In this document: piece after piece, positions 34,744 through 43,597 of the stretch | Layout of the letters: every line of letters starts with the position of its first letter | How positions within the stretch are numbered: the first letter of the stretch is position 1 | NCBI GenBank assembly: GCA_031555175.1 | Contig: JAVBUP010000016.1 | Span: 9,271-73,270 of the forward strand | From: JAVBUP01 sp031555175 | GTDB taxonomy: Bacteria > Bacillota_I > Bacilli_A > Erysipelotrichales > Coprobacillaceae | DNA length: 64,000 nucleotides | Direction: 5' to 3' | The notes under the pieces: generated by a model | The model's input: only the letters and a program-made list of their open reading frames with translations | Database searches by the model: none | What the model was told of the DNA's origin: nothing | Made by a program: the position numbers and the translations under genes

Positions 34744-37356
34744 CTATATTGCTTTCTTGATGGTATCAATTGCATCTTGAATCAATGAAATCTCAGTTGT
34801 CCCACCTTGTGCAATATCTGGTTTTCCGCCACCGCGTCCTGCTGTTACTTCATTAATTTGTTTAATAAACTTGCCAGCATTATACCCTTTAGCAACTAAG
34901 TCAGATGTAACACCAACAAAATAGCTAACTTTATTAACTTCTTGGTTAACAAGTACTACTATCCCACTTCCTAAATGATCTTTACATGTAAACACTAAGG
35001 ATTTAGCGCTATCGTTATCTGAATCAGCAATATTAACATACAAGAAATTAACCCCATTAATTATTTCTTTATCTTGCAATAATTCCTTCGTTTCAAAATC
35101 TAATATTTTACCATTTAACTTTTCAATACTTTTCTTTAAATCAGTCATTTCACTTGCAAATGCTTCCACCTTACTCTCCACTTCATTAATATTAGGAATA
35201 CGTAATGTGCTACAAATGGACTTAATTGTTGATTCATTTGATTTTAATGAATTGTATGCTTGTTTACCAGTAACTGCCTCAATGCGTCGGATACCAGAAC
35301 CAATAGACTCCTCAACTTCTATTTTAAATAGTCCAATATTACTTGAATTAGATACATGACATCCACCACATAGTTCCATAGAATAGTCACCAACTGTAAC
35401 TACTCTTACTATGTCACCATATTTCTCACTAAATAATGCCATTGCACCAGCAGTTTTTGCTTTTTCAATTGACATATTTTCTATGCTAACATCTAATCCT
35501 TCAAATATTTTCTCATTAACTAGTTCTTCAATCCTATCAATTTGCTCTGAAGTAATTTTCTCAAAGTGAGTAAAGTCAAAGCGTAGCCTATTTTCATCAA
35601 CATATGATCCAGCTTGGTTAATATGAGATCCTAACACATCTTTTAATGCTTTTTGCAATAGATGAGTTGCAGTATGGTTATTTTGTGTTAATACACGTTT
35701 TTTAAAATCAATTTCAAGTACTACTTCATCACCAACTTTTAAGTTGCCTTTATTAACTTCTATTGAATGAAGATGTTGTTTATTTGGAGCTTTTATTACA
35801 GAGACTACTTTACCAATAAAATCATTATTATGTACAATCCCTGTATCACAAGCTTGACCACCACTCTCAGCGTAGAAAATTGTTTTATCTAATATGATTT
35901 CTCCATTTTTAGATATTACATCTGATTTAACACCATCAACAAAACACCCAATTACTTTTGCAGTAATAGAAGTAGGATTATAATCAAATGTTGAAGGCAG
36001 ATAAAATTCCATTAAGTCAATCTTTTGTGATTTCAAAGATTCTCCGGCTTCACGTGAGTTTCTTGCACGAGTTCTTTGCTCTTCCATCGCTTGCTTAAAT
36101 CCATCTTCATCTACTTCCTTATCGTACTCCGCAGCTATCTCTACTGTCAATTCATATGGGAATCCATATGTGTCATATAGTTTAAACGCCTCTTCACCAC
36201 TAATCACTTGGTCTTTTGTATTATTAATAACCTGAATTAATATTTTTTCGCCATCTGCTAAAGTTTGATGAAATTTTTCTTCTTCAATACGTACTAATTT
36301 AGAAACATATTCAACTTTCTCTGGCAAATAGTCATAATAATCAGACATAATATCAGAAACAACTTGTACTAATTGGTACATGAATGATTTCTCAATTCCT
36401 AGTTTTTTTCCATAGCGTACAGCGCGACGTAAAATTCGGCGCAATACATAGCCTCTTCCCTCATTAGAAAATAATGCTCCATCTGCTAATGCGAAGGTAA
36501 CAGTTCTAATATGATCAGCAATAACTTTAAAAGCCATTGGATTGTCTTCATATTTGCAGTTAGATATCTTTTCAACTTCATTTATCATAGGCATAAATAG
36601 ATCCGTCTCGTAATTTGTATCACACTCCTGAATAATAGAGACAATTCGTTCAAATCCCATTCCAGTATCAATATTTCTTTGTGGCAATTCTTTATAGTCT
36701 TTCCTATCTACACCGGGTTGTGAGTTATATTGTGAGAACACTAGATTCCATATTTCCGTATAGCGATCGTTTTCTAATTCTTCATGAAACAATCTTGTCC
36801 CAATACTTTCCGGATCATATTTTGGACCTCTATCATAGAATATTTCACTATCTGGACCACATGGCCCTTCACCAATTTCCCAAAAATTCCCAGGCGTTTT
36901 ACACATGTGGCTTGGGTCAATACCAATTACATTAACCCAATGATTATATGCTTCCTCATCTTGATCATGAACAGTTATATAAAGTTTATCTTTATCTAAT
37001 GCTAACCACTTAGAATCAGTTAAAAACTCCCAAGCATACTCTATTGCTTCTTTTTTAAAATAATCCCCAATTGAAAAGTTACCCAACATCTCGAAAAAAG
37101 TGTGATGTCTTGCAGTAATTCCAACATTCTCAATATCATTTGTTCTCAATGATTTTTGCGCATTAACAATACGTGGATTTGCAGGTGTTTCACTACCATC
37201 AAAATATTTTTTAATCGCCGCTACACCAGAATTAATCCACAATAATGTTGGATCATTTACAGGTACTAATGATGCACTCGGCTCAATTGAGTGCCCTTTA
37301 CTAGCAAAAAAATCTAAAAACATTCTTCTTACTTGATTACCAGTTAATTTTTTCAT
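34744..37356 (-). CDS. alaS: Alanyl-tRNA synthetase
   Basis: Attaches alanine to tRNA-Ala. The 870-residue protein begins MKKLTGNQVRRMFLDFFASK and shows the class II core (FEMLGNFSIGDYFKK, GMGFERI, GYVLRRILRRAVRYG), and the editing site HNHTATHLLQKAL and CGGCHV. A C-terminal coiled coil with GGGKPD-type end (GRGGGKPDIAQGG) follows. The start is set by GGAGGAAAA. A T-box riboswitch stands upstream with a strong promoter, so expression responds to uncharged tRNA-Ala. Confidence 0.97.
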   Translation of the reverse strand: MKKLTGNQVRRMFLDFFASKGHSIEPSASLVPVNDPTLLWINSGVAAIKKYFDGSETPANPRIVNAQKSLRTNDIENVGITARHHTFFEMLGNFSIGDYFKKEAIEYAWEFLTDSKWLALDKDKLYITVHDQDEEAYNHWVNVIGIDPSHMCKTPGNFWEIGEGPCGPDSEIFYDRGPKYDPESIGTRLFHEELENDRYTEIWNLVFSQYNSQPGVDRKDYKELPQRNIDTGMGFERIVSIIQECDTNYETDLFMPMINEVEKISNCKYEDNPMAFKVIADHIRTVTFALADGALFSNEGRGYVLRRILRRAVRYGKKLGIEKSFMYQLVQVVSDIMSDYYDYLPEKVEYVSKLVRIEEEKFHQTLADGEKILIQVINNTKDQVISGEEAFKLYDTYGFPYELTVEIAAEYDKEVDEDGFKQAMEEQRTRARNSREAGESLKSQKIDLMEFYLPSTFDYNPTSITAKVIGCFVDGVKSDVISKNGEIILDKTIFYAESGGQACDTGIVHNNDFIGKVVSVIKAPNKQHLHSIEVNKGNLKVGDEVVLEIDFKKRVLTQNNHTATHLLQKALKDVLGSHINQAGSYVDENRLRFDFTHFEKITSEQIDRIEELVNEKIFEGLDVSIENMSIEKAKTAGAMALFSEKYGDIVRVVTVGDYSMELCGGCHVSNSSNIGLFKIEVEESIGSGIRRIEAVTGKQAYNSLKSNESTIKSICSTLRIPNINEVESKVEAFASEMTDLKKSIEKLNGKILDFETKELLQDKEIINGVNFLYVNIADSDNDSAKSLVFTCKDHLGSGIVVLVNQEVNKVSYFVGVTSDLVAKGYNAGKFIKQINEVTAGRGGGKPDIAQGGTTEISLIQDAIDTIKKAI

Positions 37357-37376
37357 ATATTTTCCTCCATAAAAAA

Positions 37377-37402
37377 ATGTCATTCCTAAATAGGAACGAC
37401 AT
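37377..37402 (-). terminator. T-box-controlled terminator of alaS
   Basis: Minus-strand stem ATGTCGTTCCT/AGGAATGACAT (one G-U) with an ATTT loop, followed by TTTTTTT. Its 5' side lies just downstream of the T-box bulge sequence and competes with the antiterminator. Confidence 0.9.
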
Positions 37403-37584
37403 ATATCGCGGTACCATCCTAATTCATACAATGTTTGTATGCGCCTCAATTTACACTAACGTAGTAGTACGGCAATCATTACTTGCGCTCCAAAGTAGCT
37501 TCAGTATTTAGAACATGAAAACTCGCACCATCCGTTTTCTCTCTTGAAGTATTCTTAATACTTACTTATCTTTATCTTAGCATT
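37377..37584 (-). promoter_or_regulatory. T-box riboswitch of alaS
   Basis: The leader between promoter and alaS holds a T-box element. It has AGAGAGAAAACGG near the start of Stem I and a specifier region CTGAAGCTAC at about 37495-37504, in which GCU is an alanine codon. The conserved AGGATGGTACCGCG lies at 37407-37420. Uncharged tRNA-Ala should pair with the GCU and the T-box bulge, stabilising the antiterminator. Charged tRNA allows the downstream terminator to form. Confidence 0.93.
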
Positions 37585-37590
37585 GTTTAT

Positions 37591-37619
37591 ATTATAGACA
37601 ATTATTAGCTATTAATCAA
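37591..37619 (-). promoter_or_regulatory. alaS promoter
   Basis: TTGATT and perfect TATAAT on the minus strand with a 17-base spacer, just ahead of the T-box leader. Confidence 0.8.
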
Positions 37620-37671
37620 TATTTTTCGATGACATTGCTTTCTTTATCTAAAAAAATCAGGAAAACAAAAT

Positions 37672-38238
37672 CTAAAATAGGTCACTGTTATCAATTATGA
37701 ACTGTAGCATTGCCTCTTCAACAGATAAATTGCCTAATATATTAACAGCAAATACTGAAACTCTTTCCAAGTTATTATTCCCATTTTTCAATATTAAAGC
37801 ATCAATATATTCCTTTATTACACACGGTATTTGATTAATAATTGTTAGTTCTTCTACTATATCATGCCCAGATATTCCAAAAAATTGTTTTTTGCAAACT
37901 CTTACACTATCCCATCCTATTCTTAGACGTAGCACTCGTTTATAGTCGTCCAAAAATATTGGTTCCTTATCAATAACATTAGTATACTTAAAAGTCGCTT
38001 GAATAGTATTAACATATCTGCTAATCATAAAGATATGATGCACTAGTTTCAAACAAATTTCCTTCTCAGTAACCCTGTCATAAGTTAAACCTTGTATATC
38101 AGTTATTCTACACTTGCCATTCTCTACCATAATCTCTATTTCATTAATCCAATGTTTGAAATAGTTTATATTTTGTGCTAATAACTGCTCAAATATGATG
38201 AGAGCTTCGTCTCGACCAACTCTATTTATTGTTTTCAT
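37672..38238 (-). CDS. Unrecognised 188-residue protein divergent from an HTH regulator
   Basis: I do not recognise a family. No signal peptide or membrane segment is visible. The sequence looks mostly alpha-helical, with helices around residues 10-37, 62-90 and 115-160 and a C-terminal helix LSVEEAMLQFIIDN. It is divergent from the small HTH gene. Its promoter (TTGACT/TAATAT) overlaps an AACGAT/ATCGTT dyad, so it is probably controlled by that HTH protein. It lies upstream of alaS without a clear terminator. The ribosome site AGGGGGAGAG sets the start. Confidence 0.72.
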   Translation of the reverse strand: MKTINRVGRDEALIIFEQLLAQNINYFKHWINEIEIMVENGKCRITDIQGLTYDRVTEKEICLKLVHHIFMISRYVNTIQATFKYTNVIDKEPIFLDDYKRVLRLRIGWDSVRVCKKQFFGISGHDIVEELTIINQIPCVIKEYIDALILKNGNNNLERVSVFAVNILGNLSVEEAMLQFIIDNSDLF

Positions 38239-38273
38239 AAGCTCTCCCCCTTTTGAATATCGTCTTTATATTT

Positions 38274-38302
38274 ATATTAGCAAAACACTTTTGAAAAGTC
38301 AA
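38274..38302 (-). promoter_or_regulatory. Promoter of the 188-residue protein gene
   Basis: TTGACT and TAATAT on the minus strand with a 17-base spacer. The -35 box shares two bases with the AACGAT/ATCGTT dyad. Confidence 0.65.
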
Positions 38303-38314
38303 CGATACATCGTT
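38301..38314. promoter_or_regulatory. Operator-like dyad between divergent genes
   Basis: AACGATACATCGTT, a 6-base inverted repeat with two-base spacer, lies in the 126-base gap between the HTH gene and the unknown gene. It overlaps the -35 of the minus-strand promoter by two bases. The size fits a Cro/CI-type dimer site. Binding is inferred. Confidence 0.6.
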
Positions 38315-38337
38315 AATGGTGTTTTTAGTTATTAATA

Positions 38338-38343
38338 TATAAT
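38338..38343 (+). promoter_or_regulatory. -10 element of the HTH regulator gene
   Basis: TATAAT on the plus strand, 22 bases before the ATG. No good -35 hexamer is present; the dyad lies at about -30 to -40. Confidence 0.4.
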
Positions 38344-38364
38344 TTACATATAGGATGTGATACT

Positions 38365-38601
38365 ATGAAACTACAGGAAGCAATGGCTCAAAGAATCCTA
38401 AACATTTGTTTTGACTATAATATCAGCATTAATAGACTTGCTATGATGAGTGGTTTGACACAATCAACACTTCAGTCAATTGTAGATGGGCAAAGCAAAA
38501 ATCCAAAACTTGCTACCATTGCAAAAATATGTGAAAGTCTAGAAATGCCATTAACTGAATTTTTTAATGACAAGATTTTTGATAATATCGAAATGGATTG
38601 A
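38365..38601 (+). CDS. XRE-family HTH transcriptional regulator
   Basis: The only plus-strand gene in the window. The 78-residue protein is a single Cro/CI-type helix-turn-helix domain: RILNICFDYNISINRLAMMS, then GLTQSTLQSIVDGQ as the recognition helix region, then NPKLATIAKICESLEMPLTEFF. No further domain is present. It is divergent from the unknown 188-residue gene with a dyad between them, so it may repress that gene and itself. A weak GGATGTGA precedes the ATG. Regulator assignment is firm; the target is inferred. Confidence 0.9.
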   Translation: MKLQEAMAQRILNICFDYNISINRLAMMSGLTQSTLQSIVDGQSKNPKLATIAKICESLEMPLTEFFNDKIFDNIEMD

Positions 38602-38612
38602 ATTAAGCAAAT

Positions 38613-38639
38613 AAAAAAGCGATTAATCATCGCTTTTTT
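38613..38639. terminator. Bidirectional terminator between HTH gene and rbfA
   Basis: Perfect 11-base-pair stem AAAAAAGCGAT/ATCGCTTTTTT with a 5-base loop. The A-run on one side and T-run on the other suit both converging genes. It overlaps the last codons of rbfA. Confidence 0.9.
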
Positions 38640-38979
38640 TGTCTTTATTAATTCCTTGCAAAATATCATTAATATGATTGCCATAGGCCAAACTAGTATC
38701 ATATACAAATAATAAGTTTGGTGTCTTATACGTAGTTAATCTTTTTGATAATAATGTCCTAATATAACCTTTAGATCTATCTAGAGCATTCATTGCCTCT
38801 TTTATGTTTGTACTCTTATTTAAGAATGATACATAAATTTTCGCATAAGACAACTCATTTGTTACTTCAACTTCAGTGATTGTACATATTCCAATTTTAG
38901 GATCCTTCACTTCAAATTGTAGAATTTCAGATAATTCACGTTGAATAATAGCATTCATTTTATCTCTTTTCACAGCCAT
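38623..38979 (-). CDS. rbfA: Ribosome-binding factor A
   Basis: Small KH-fold protein needed for late 30S subunit maturation, interacting with the 16S 5' end. The 118 residues contain RDKMNAIIQRELSEIL, VKDPKIGICTITEVEVTNELSYAKIYVS, and LSKRLTTYKTPNLLFVYD. It is the last gene of the rimP-nusA-ylxR-ylxQ-infB-rbfA run, 10 bases after infB. Confidence 0.95.
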   Translation of the reverse strand: MAVKRDKMNAIIQRELSEILQFEVKDPKIGICTITEVEVTNELSYAKIYVSFLNKSTNIKEAMNALDRSKGYIRTLLSKRLTTYKTPNLLFVYDTSLAYGNHINDILQGINKDKKSDD

Positions 38980-38989
38980 TTTCTAACAC

Positions 38990-40855
38990 CTACGCTCTCT
39001 TTACTTCTTGCATTTCAAACGCTTCAACAATATCTCCTTCTTTGATATCGTTATAGTTTTCTATAGTTAAACCGCATTCGAATCCAGTAGCAACTTCTTT
39101 AGCATCGTTTTGGAATCTCTTTAATGATCCTAATTGACCAGTATAAATTACAATTCCTTCACGAATTAAACGAATTTGACAATCTCTGCGAAGTAGTCCT
39201 TCTGTTACATAACTTCCTGCAATACTACCAACTTTGCTAACTTTGATGACTTGACGAATTTCAGCTTGTCCGATTACAACTTCTTTAAACTCAGGAGCAA
39301 GCATTCCTTTACAAGCTGCTTCAATTTCTTCAACCATTTTATAAATGATATTATGAAGTCTGATTTCTACACCTTCATCTTCTGCCTTTTTTCTAGTATT
39401 CCCATCAGGACGCACATTAAACCCATAGATTAAAGCACTTGAAGCACTAGCAAGAAGTATATCAGATTCAGATATTGCCCCAACTGAAGCCCTAATTACA
39501 TTGACTCTAATAGTATCTACTTTAATTTTTTCTAAAGATGCCTTTACAGCTTCAGCCGTACCATTAACGTCAGCCTTAACGATAATATTTAAATCTTGTA
39601 CTTCACCAGTCGAAATTTGTGAATATAAATCGTCTAATGATAGTGCAGCTCCAGAACGGCGATCTTTTTCTTGTTTATTTTTAAGCCTTTGCTCACCAAT
39701 AGCTCGCGCTGCTTTTTCTGTTTCAAAGGCCATAAACTTATCACCAGCAACAGGCACTTCATTTAACCCAGTAATTTCTACTGGAGTAGATGGAATAGCT
39801 TCCTTAATTTCTTTACCTTTATCATTTAACATTTGTCTTACTTTACCAAATGATGCACCTACTACAATTGGATCACCAACACGTAGCGTTCCATTCTCTA
39901 CTAGCAATGTCGCAACAGGTCCACGTCCTTTATCTAGTTTTGCTTCTATAACACTTCCATAAGCATAACGTTTTGGATTTGCCTTAAGATCAGCCATTTC
40001 AGCAATAACCACAATCGTTTCTAACAATTCATCAATACCAATTCTTTGCTTTGCCGAGATATTGCAAAATACAGTATCTCCACCCCATTCCTCAGGCATT
40101 AAACCTAAATCAGAAAGTGCATATTTTAGTTTTTCTGGATCAGCTCCAGGTTTATCAATCTTATTGATAGCAACAATAATTGGCACTCCAGCAGCTTTAG
40201 CATGATCGATTGCTTCTCTTGTTTGAGGCATAACCCCATCATCAGCCGCAACAACAATAATTACAATGTCAGTAACTTGTGCACCACGAATTCTCATTTG
40301 TGTAAATGCCTCATGACCAGGTGTATCTAAGAATGTAACCTTATTATTCTTAACATCCACTTGATAAGCACCGATATGTTGTGTAATTCCACCAAACTCA
40401 CCTTCTACTACACTTGATTTACGAATTGTATCAAGTAAGGTAGTTTTTCCATGATCGACATGCCCCATGATTGTTACAACAGGAGCTCTAGTCACTAAAT
40501 CATCTGGATTATCGATAATCTCGATATTTTCAAACTCGATTTCAGATACTTCAATATGCTTTTCACATTCAAATCCATATTCTAAGCATATAAGTTCAAC
40601 AGTCTCATCATCCAAATTCGCATTCATAGTTACCATTTTTCCTAACAAGAACAAGAATTTAATAACTGCAGCAATTGGTTGCCCAATCTTTGCTGCCAAC
40701 TCATTTACAGTAATTCCTTCCTCGTAAATGATTTTTCCTTCTTGAATAACTTCTTCTTTCTTAACATTCTTTACGGGAATATTAGAAATCAATTTATCAT
40801 TGCGCTTGTTATTCTTTTTAATTGGTTTTTTGTTTTTATTGACTTTATTCGCCAT
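38990..40855 (-). CDS. infB: Translation initiation factor IF-2
   Basis: GTPase that brings initiator fMet-tRNA to the 30S subunit. A lysine-rich N-terminus and IF2_N region ([19 protein letters not shown]) precede the G domain with G1 [19 protein letters not shown] and [10 protein letters not shown]. Domains II to IV end near [10 protein letters not shown]. At about 621 residues it is a short-form IF-2, without a long N-terminal extension. The ATG of MANKVNK is chosen because AAAGGAGGGTG lies about 8 bases away; it overlaps the end of ylxQ. Confidence 0.97.
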   Translation of the reverse strand: MANKVNKNKKPIKKNNKRNDKLISNIPVKNVKKEEVIQEGKIIYEEGITVNELAAKIGQPIAAVIKFLFLLGKMVTMNANLDDETVELICLEYGFECEKHIEVSEIEFENIEIIDNPDDLVTRAPVVTIMGHVDHGKTTLLDTIRKSSVVEGEFGGITQHIGAYQVDVKNNKVTFLDTPGHEAFTQMRIRGAQVTDIVIIVVAADDGVMPQTREAIDHAKAAGVPIIVAINKIDKPGADPEKLKYALSDLGLMPEEWGGDTVFCNISAKQRIGIDELLETIVVIAEMADLKANPKRYAYGSVIEAKLDKGRGPVATLLVENGTLRVGDPIVVGASFGKVRQMLNDKGKEIKEAIPSTPVEITGLNEVPVAGDKFMAFETEKAARAIGEQRLKNKQEKDRRSGAALSLDDLYSQISTGEVQDLNIIVKADVNGTAEAVKASLEKIKVDTIRVNVIRASVGAISESDILLASASSALIYGFNVRPDGNTRKKAEDEGVEIRLHNIIYKMVEEIEAACKGMLAPEFKEVVIGQAEIRQVIKVSKVGSIAGSYVTEGLLRRDCQIRLIREGIVIYTGQLGSLKRFQNDAKEVATGFECGLTIENYNDIKEGDIVEAFEMQEVKRA

Positions 40856-41165
40856 GCAAATCACCCTCCTTTATAATTTCTTTTAACTTCTTCGCAAATC
40901 CAACATCAGTAATTCCAACAGCTTTACGATTTTCCTTACCAATCGCATTAGATAATTCATCTGAATTAAACAGTATTCTATAATCAACATGATAAGATTT
41001 GCATTTATCAGTTAACATTTTCTTTGTATTATCACTAGCGTCACTAGCAATCAATACAAAATAAACTTTACTCTTTCTTATACCATCAATAACTGACTCA
41101 CCAGTAACTATTTTTCTTGCCCTAGCCATTAATCCTAACAAATTTAAGATTTGATTAGTTAGCAT
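40845..41165 (-). CDS. ylxQ: L7Ae-family K-turn-binding protein YlxQ
   Basis: A 106-residue RNA-binding protein of the L7Ae/L30e family. It starts [20 protein letters not shown] and has [21 protein letters not shown], typical of YlxQ between ylxR and infB. B. subtilis YlxQ binds kink-turn RNA; its physiological target is unclear. It overlaps both neighbours, which suggests tight translational coupling. Confidence 0.92.
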   Translation of the reverse strand: MLTNQILNLLGLMARARKIVTGESVIDGIRKSKVYFVLIASDASDNTKKMLTDKCKSYHVDYRILFNSDELSNAIGKENRKAVGITDVGFAKKLKEIIKEGDLHGE

Positions 41166-41409
41166 ATTTTAATAATTCCTCATAAATCATTTCTGGTATT
41201 TCAATTTCTAATACTTTGTCTAGTGTTTTTCTTTTCTTTGCCAACTCAATAACTTCAACAGATTTCTTAAGATATGCTCCTCTACCATTCTGCTTACCAG
41301 TTACATCCACAAATACTTGACCTTCATTATTCTTAACTACTCTAATAAGATCCTTTTTTGGTAACTGTTCTTGAGAAACAACACATTTCCTAAGAGGTAC
41401 TTTTTTCAT
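41155..41409 (-). CDS. ylxR: YlxR family RNA-binding protein (RnpM)
   Basis: An 84-residue basic protein with KVPLRKCVVSQEQLPKKDLIRVV, containing the GRGAY motif in KQNGRGAYLKKS, which is the family signature. YlxR/RnpM binds RNase P RNA and modulates its activity in B. subtilis. It follows nusA and overlaps ylxQ, as in the conserved nusA-infB cluster. Confidence 0.93.
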   Translation of the reverse strand: MKKVPLRKCVVSQEQLPKKDLIRVVKNNEGQVFVDVTGKQNGRGAYLKKSVEVIELAKKRKTLDKVLEIEIPEMIYEELLKYAN

Positions 41410-41416
41410 AAACTAA

Positions 41417-42895
41417 TTAATCCTCATCATAATATTTGTCGAATTCATCATAGTCAATATCATCTTCATATTTACTTAAATCTTCAACAATTTCGATTTC
41501 TTCTTCATCATCATCATAAATCGGCATTGAATAAACTGGTTTAGATTTTTCAGACTTAACTTCTTCAACATTATTAATATTGAAGAAATAATCATCATCA
41601 TCATTGTTTTTTGTCTTTTTAGACTTAGTAGGTTTCTTTGCTTTTTCAGCTTTATACTTTTCTTTACGTACAGTAGCTAATACGCTTGAAACATCGACTT
41701 TTTCTTCTTTCTTAGGCGTAGCAGCTGGTACAATTTCAGTAACTGGCGTAACTGCTTCAACCACTATTTCTTCAACCACTTCTTCATTAACAAATTCTTC
41801 CTCGATAGGTGCTTGTTTTTCAGATACCGTTGGATCAAATAGCCCTTCCGCCATAGCATCACTAAATGATTTAATATCAATCTTCCATCCAGTTAGTCCA
41901 ACAGCTAAGCGAGCATTTTGCCCACGTTTACCGATCGCTAAAGATAATTGGTTATCTGGCACAACAACCTGTGCAGAATGAGTATCCTCATTTACTGTTA
42001 CATTTACTACTTGAGATGGACTCAAAGCATTAGAAATATAGACTATTGGATCGTTTGACCATTCAACAATATCAATCTTTTCACCATGTAACTCATTAAC
42101 AATAGTATTTACACGGCTTCCTCTATTACCAACGCAAGCTCCAATGGCATCGACATCAGAATTTTTAGCAAAGACAGCCATTTTACTACGATCTCCAGCA
42201 TCACGTGCTACAGACTTAATCTCAACTGTTCCATCAAATACTTCAGGAACTTCTTGTTCAAATAAACGTTTAACTAATCCAGGATCAGTTCTAGACACTA
42301 ACACCTGCGCACCTTTAGTACCTTTTTCTACAGCACTAACGTACACTTTAATATATTGGCCTTCAACTAATTTTTCATTTGAAATTTGTTGATTTGCTGG
42401 TAATAATGCTCCTGTCTTACCTATATTAATGATTGCAAATCTTTCCTCAACACGATCAATTTGCCCAGTAATAAGTTCATCTTTTTTAGAGATATACTCT
42501 TCAAACATTGTTTCTTTTTCAATTTCTCTGATTTTTTGGCGTAAAATCTGTTTAGTTTGGCTAGCAGCTAATCTACTAAAGATATCTGGGTCCACTTCTA
42601 TCTCATATTCATCACCAATAGCATACTTCTTTTTTGTAACCGGCAAATCTTTATATGCGATTTGAAGATCCTCAAATCCTTCTTCTACATCCTCAACTAC
42701 AGTTTTAACCAAATATAAACGAATCTTTCCTTTAGTCTCATTAATTTGAACTCTTACATCAGCTTCACCTTCACAATAAATTCTTTTGTAAGATTTTTCT
42801 AAAGCTTCTGCTAAAGCATCTAAAACAATAGTCTTTGAGATTCCACGTTCATTTTCTAATACATCTAATGCCTTAATAAATTCTCTTGTGTTCAT
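41417..42895 (-). CDS. nusA: Transcription termination/antitermination factor NusA
   Basis: Binds RNA polymerase and nascent RNA. Domain order: N-terminal polymerase-binding domain (about 1-130), S1 domain ([21 protein letters not shown]), KH1 and KH2 ([50 protein letters not shown]). An acidic, low-complexity C-terminal tail of about 120 residues follows, rich in Glu, Lys and Asp. The tail is unusually long for a Firmicute NusA, which commonly ends after KH2. A hairpin in the leader of the operon may permit autoregulation. Confidence 0.96.
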   Translation of the reverse strand: MNTREFIKALDVLENERGISKTIVLDALAEALEKSYKRIYCEGEADVRVQINETKGKIRLYLVKTVVEDVEEGFEDLQIAYKDLPVTKKKYAIGDEYEIEVDPDIFSRLAASQTKQILRQKIREIEKETMFEEYISKKDELITGQIDRVEERFAIINIGKTGALLPANQQISNEKLVEGQYIKVYVSAVEKGTKGAQVLVSRTDPGLVKRLFEQEVPEVFDGTVEIKSVARDAGDRSKMAVFAKNSDVDAIGACVGNRGSRVNTIVNELHGEKIDIVEWSNDPIVYISNALSPSQVVNVTVNEDTHSAQVVVPDNQLSLAIGKRGQNARLAVGLTGWKIDIKSFSDAMAEGLFDPTVSEKQAPIEEEFVNEEVVEEIVVEAVTPVTEIVPAATPKKEEKVDVSSVLATVRKEKYKAEKAKKPTKSKKTKNNDDDDYFFNINNVEEVKSEKSKPVYSMPIYDDDEEEIEIVEDLSKYEDDIDYDEFDKYYDED

Positions 42896-42915
42896 TTCTG
42901 CAAATTCTCCCTCAA

Positions 42916-43377
42916 TTAAAATCTTATAGCTAATCTAGCTTCTTTAATATTAGAATAAGAAGTTTTGATTGTTTTTTTAATATTTTTTACTTTAAACTCA
43001 AACTCAATTTCCTCACCATCTATTGATAATAAGGTACCTTCAACATCAACTTTACCACCAACAGGATTAACAAACTTCATATAGACATACTTTCCAATTG
43101 ATTGTTGGACATGAGCAAATGTCTTGAGCGGTTTTTCTGCACCAGGGCTAGAAACTTCAAGATAATATTCATCCTTAATTACATCCAATGAATCTAGTTT
43201 TTCTGAAACAGCTTCAGAAACAGTTACGCATGTTTCCATATCTAATGGCTTATCTGTCATATCAATAAAAATGCGCAAATACCATTCTCCTTCACTTCTC
43301 TCATAGACTATATCATACAGATAGCAGTTATTAGATTTTAAAATTGGTTCGATTTCTTTAGTAATTATTTCAATCAT
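42916..43377 (-). CDS. rimP: Ribosome maturation factor RimP
   Basis: Aids assembly of the 30S subunit. The 153-residue protein shows YDIVYERSEGEWYLRIFIDM, VTVSEAVSEKLDSLDVI, and YYLEVSSPGAEKPLKT, the last being diagnostic. It starts MIEIITKEIE, with GAGGAAG before it; the ATG six codons earlier is less likely. It is the first gene of the nusA operon. Confidence 0.95.
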   Translation of the reverse strand: MIEIITKEIEPILKSNNCYLYDIVYERSEGEWYLRIFIDMTDKPLDMETCVTVSEAVSEKLDSLDVIKDEYYLEVSSPGAEKPLKTFAHVQQSIGKYVYMKFVNPVGGKVDVEGTLLSIDGEEIEFEFKVKNIKKTIKTSYSNIKEARLAIRF

Positions 43378-43405
43378 TTTATTCTTCCTCTTCATTTCAA
43401 TAACA

Positions 43406-43427
43406 AAGAGTGGGTTCCCCCACTCTT
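43406..43427 (-). other. Hairpin in the rimP-nusA leader (possible attenuator)
   Basis: A strong stem AAGAGTGGG/CCCACTCTT on the minus strand with a GGAA loop, followed by TGTTATTG. It lies about 10-15 bases after the predicted transcription start and ends just before the rimP ribosome site. It could be an attenuator, a transcript stabiliser, or a terminator for transcription arriving from polC. Confidence 0.55.
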
Positions 43428-43446
43428 ACATCTCTTCTACACGACT

Positions 43447-43474
43447 ATTATAGCATTTATTTTGATAAATACAA
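43447..43474 (-). promoter_or_regulatory. rimP-nusA operon promoter
   Basis: TTGTAT and TATAAT on the minus strand with a 16-base spacer; the -10 is extended (TGC). Confidence 0.7.
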
Positions 43475-43597
43475 CACTTTTTAGTACTGATAGCCGATTT
43501 ATCAATATATTTTTCTTAAAAATACATATTTATACTCATTTATAGTCATCTAATAAGCTTTTGTATTATTTTTGTATTATTATAGTTATATGAATCA

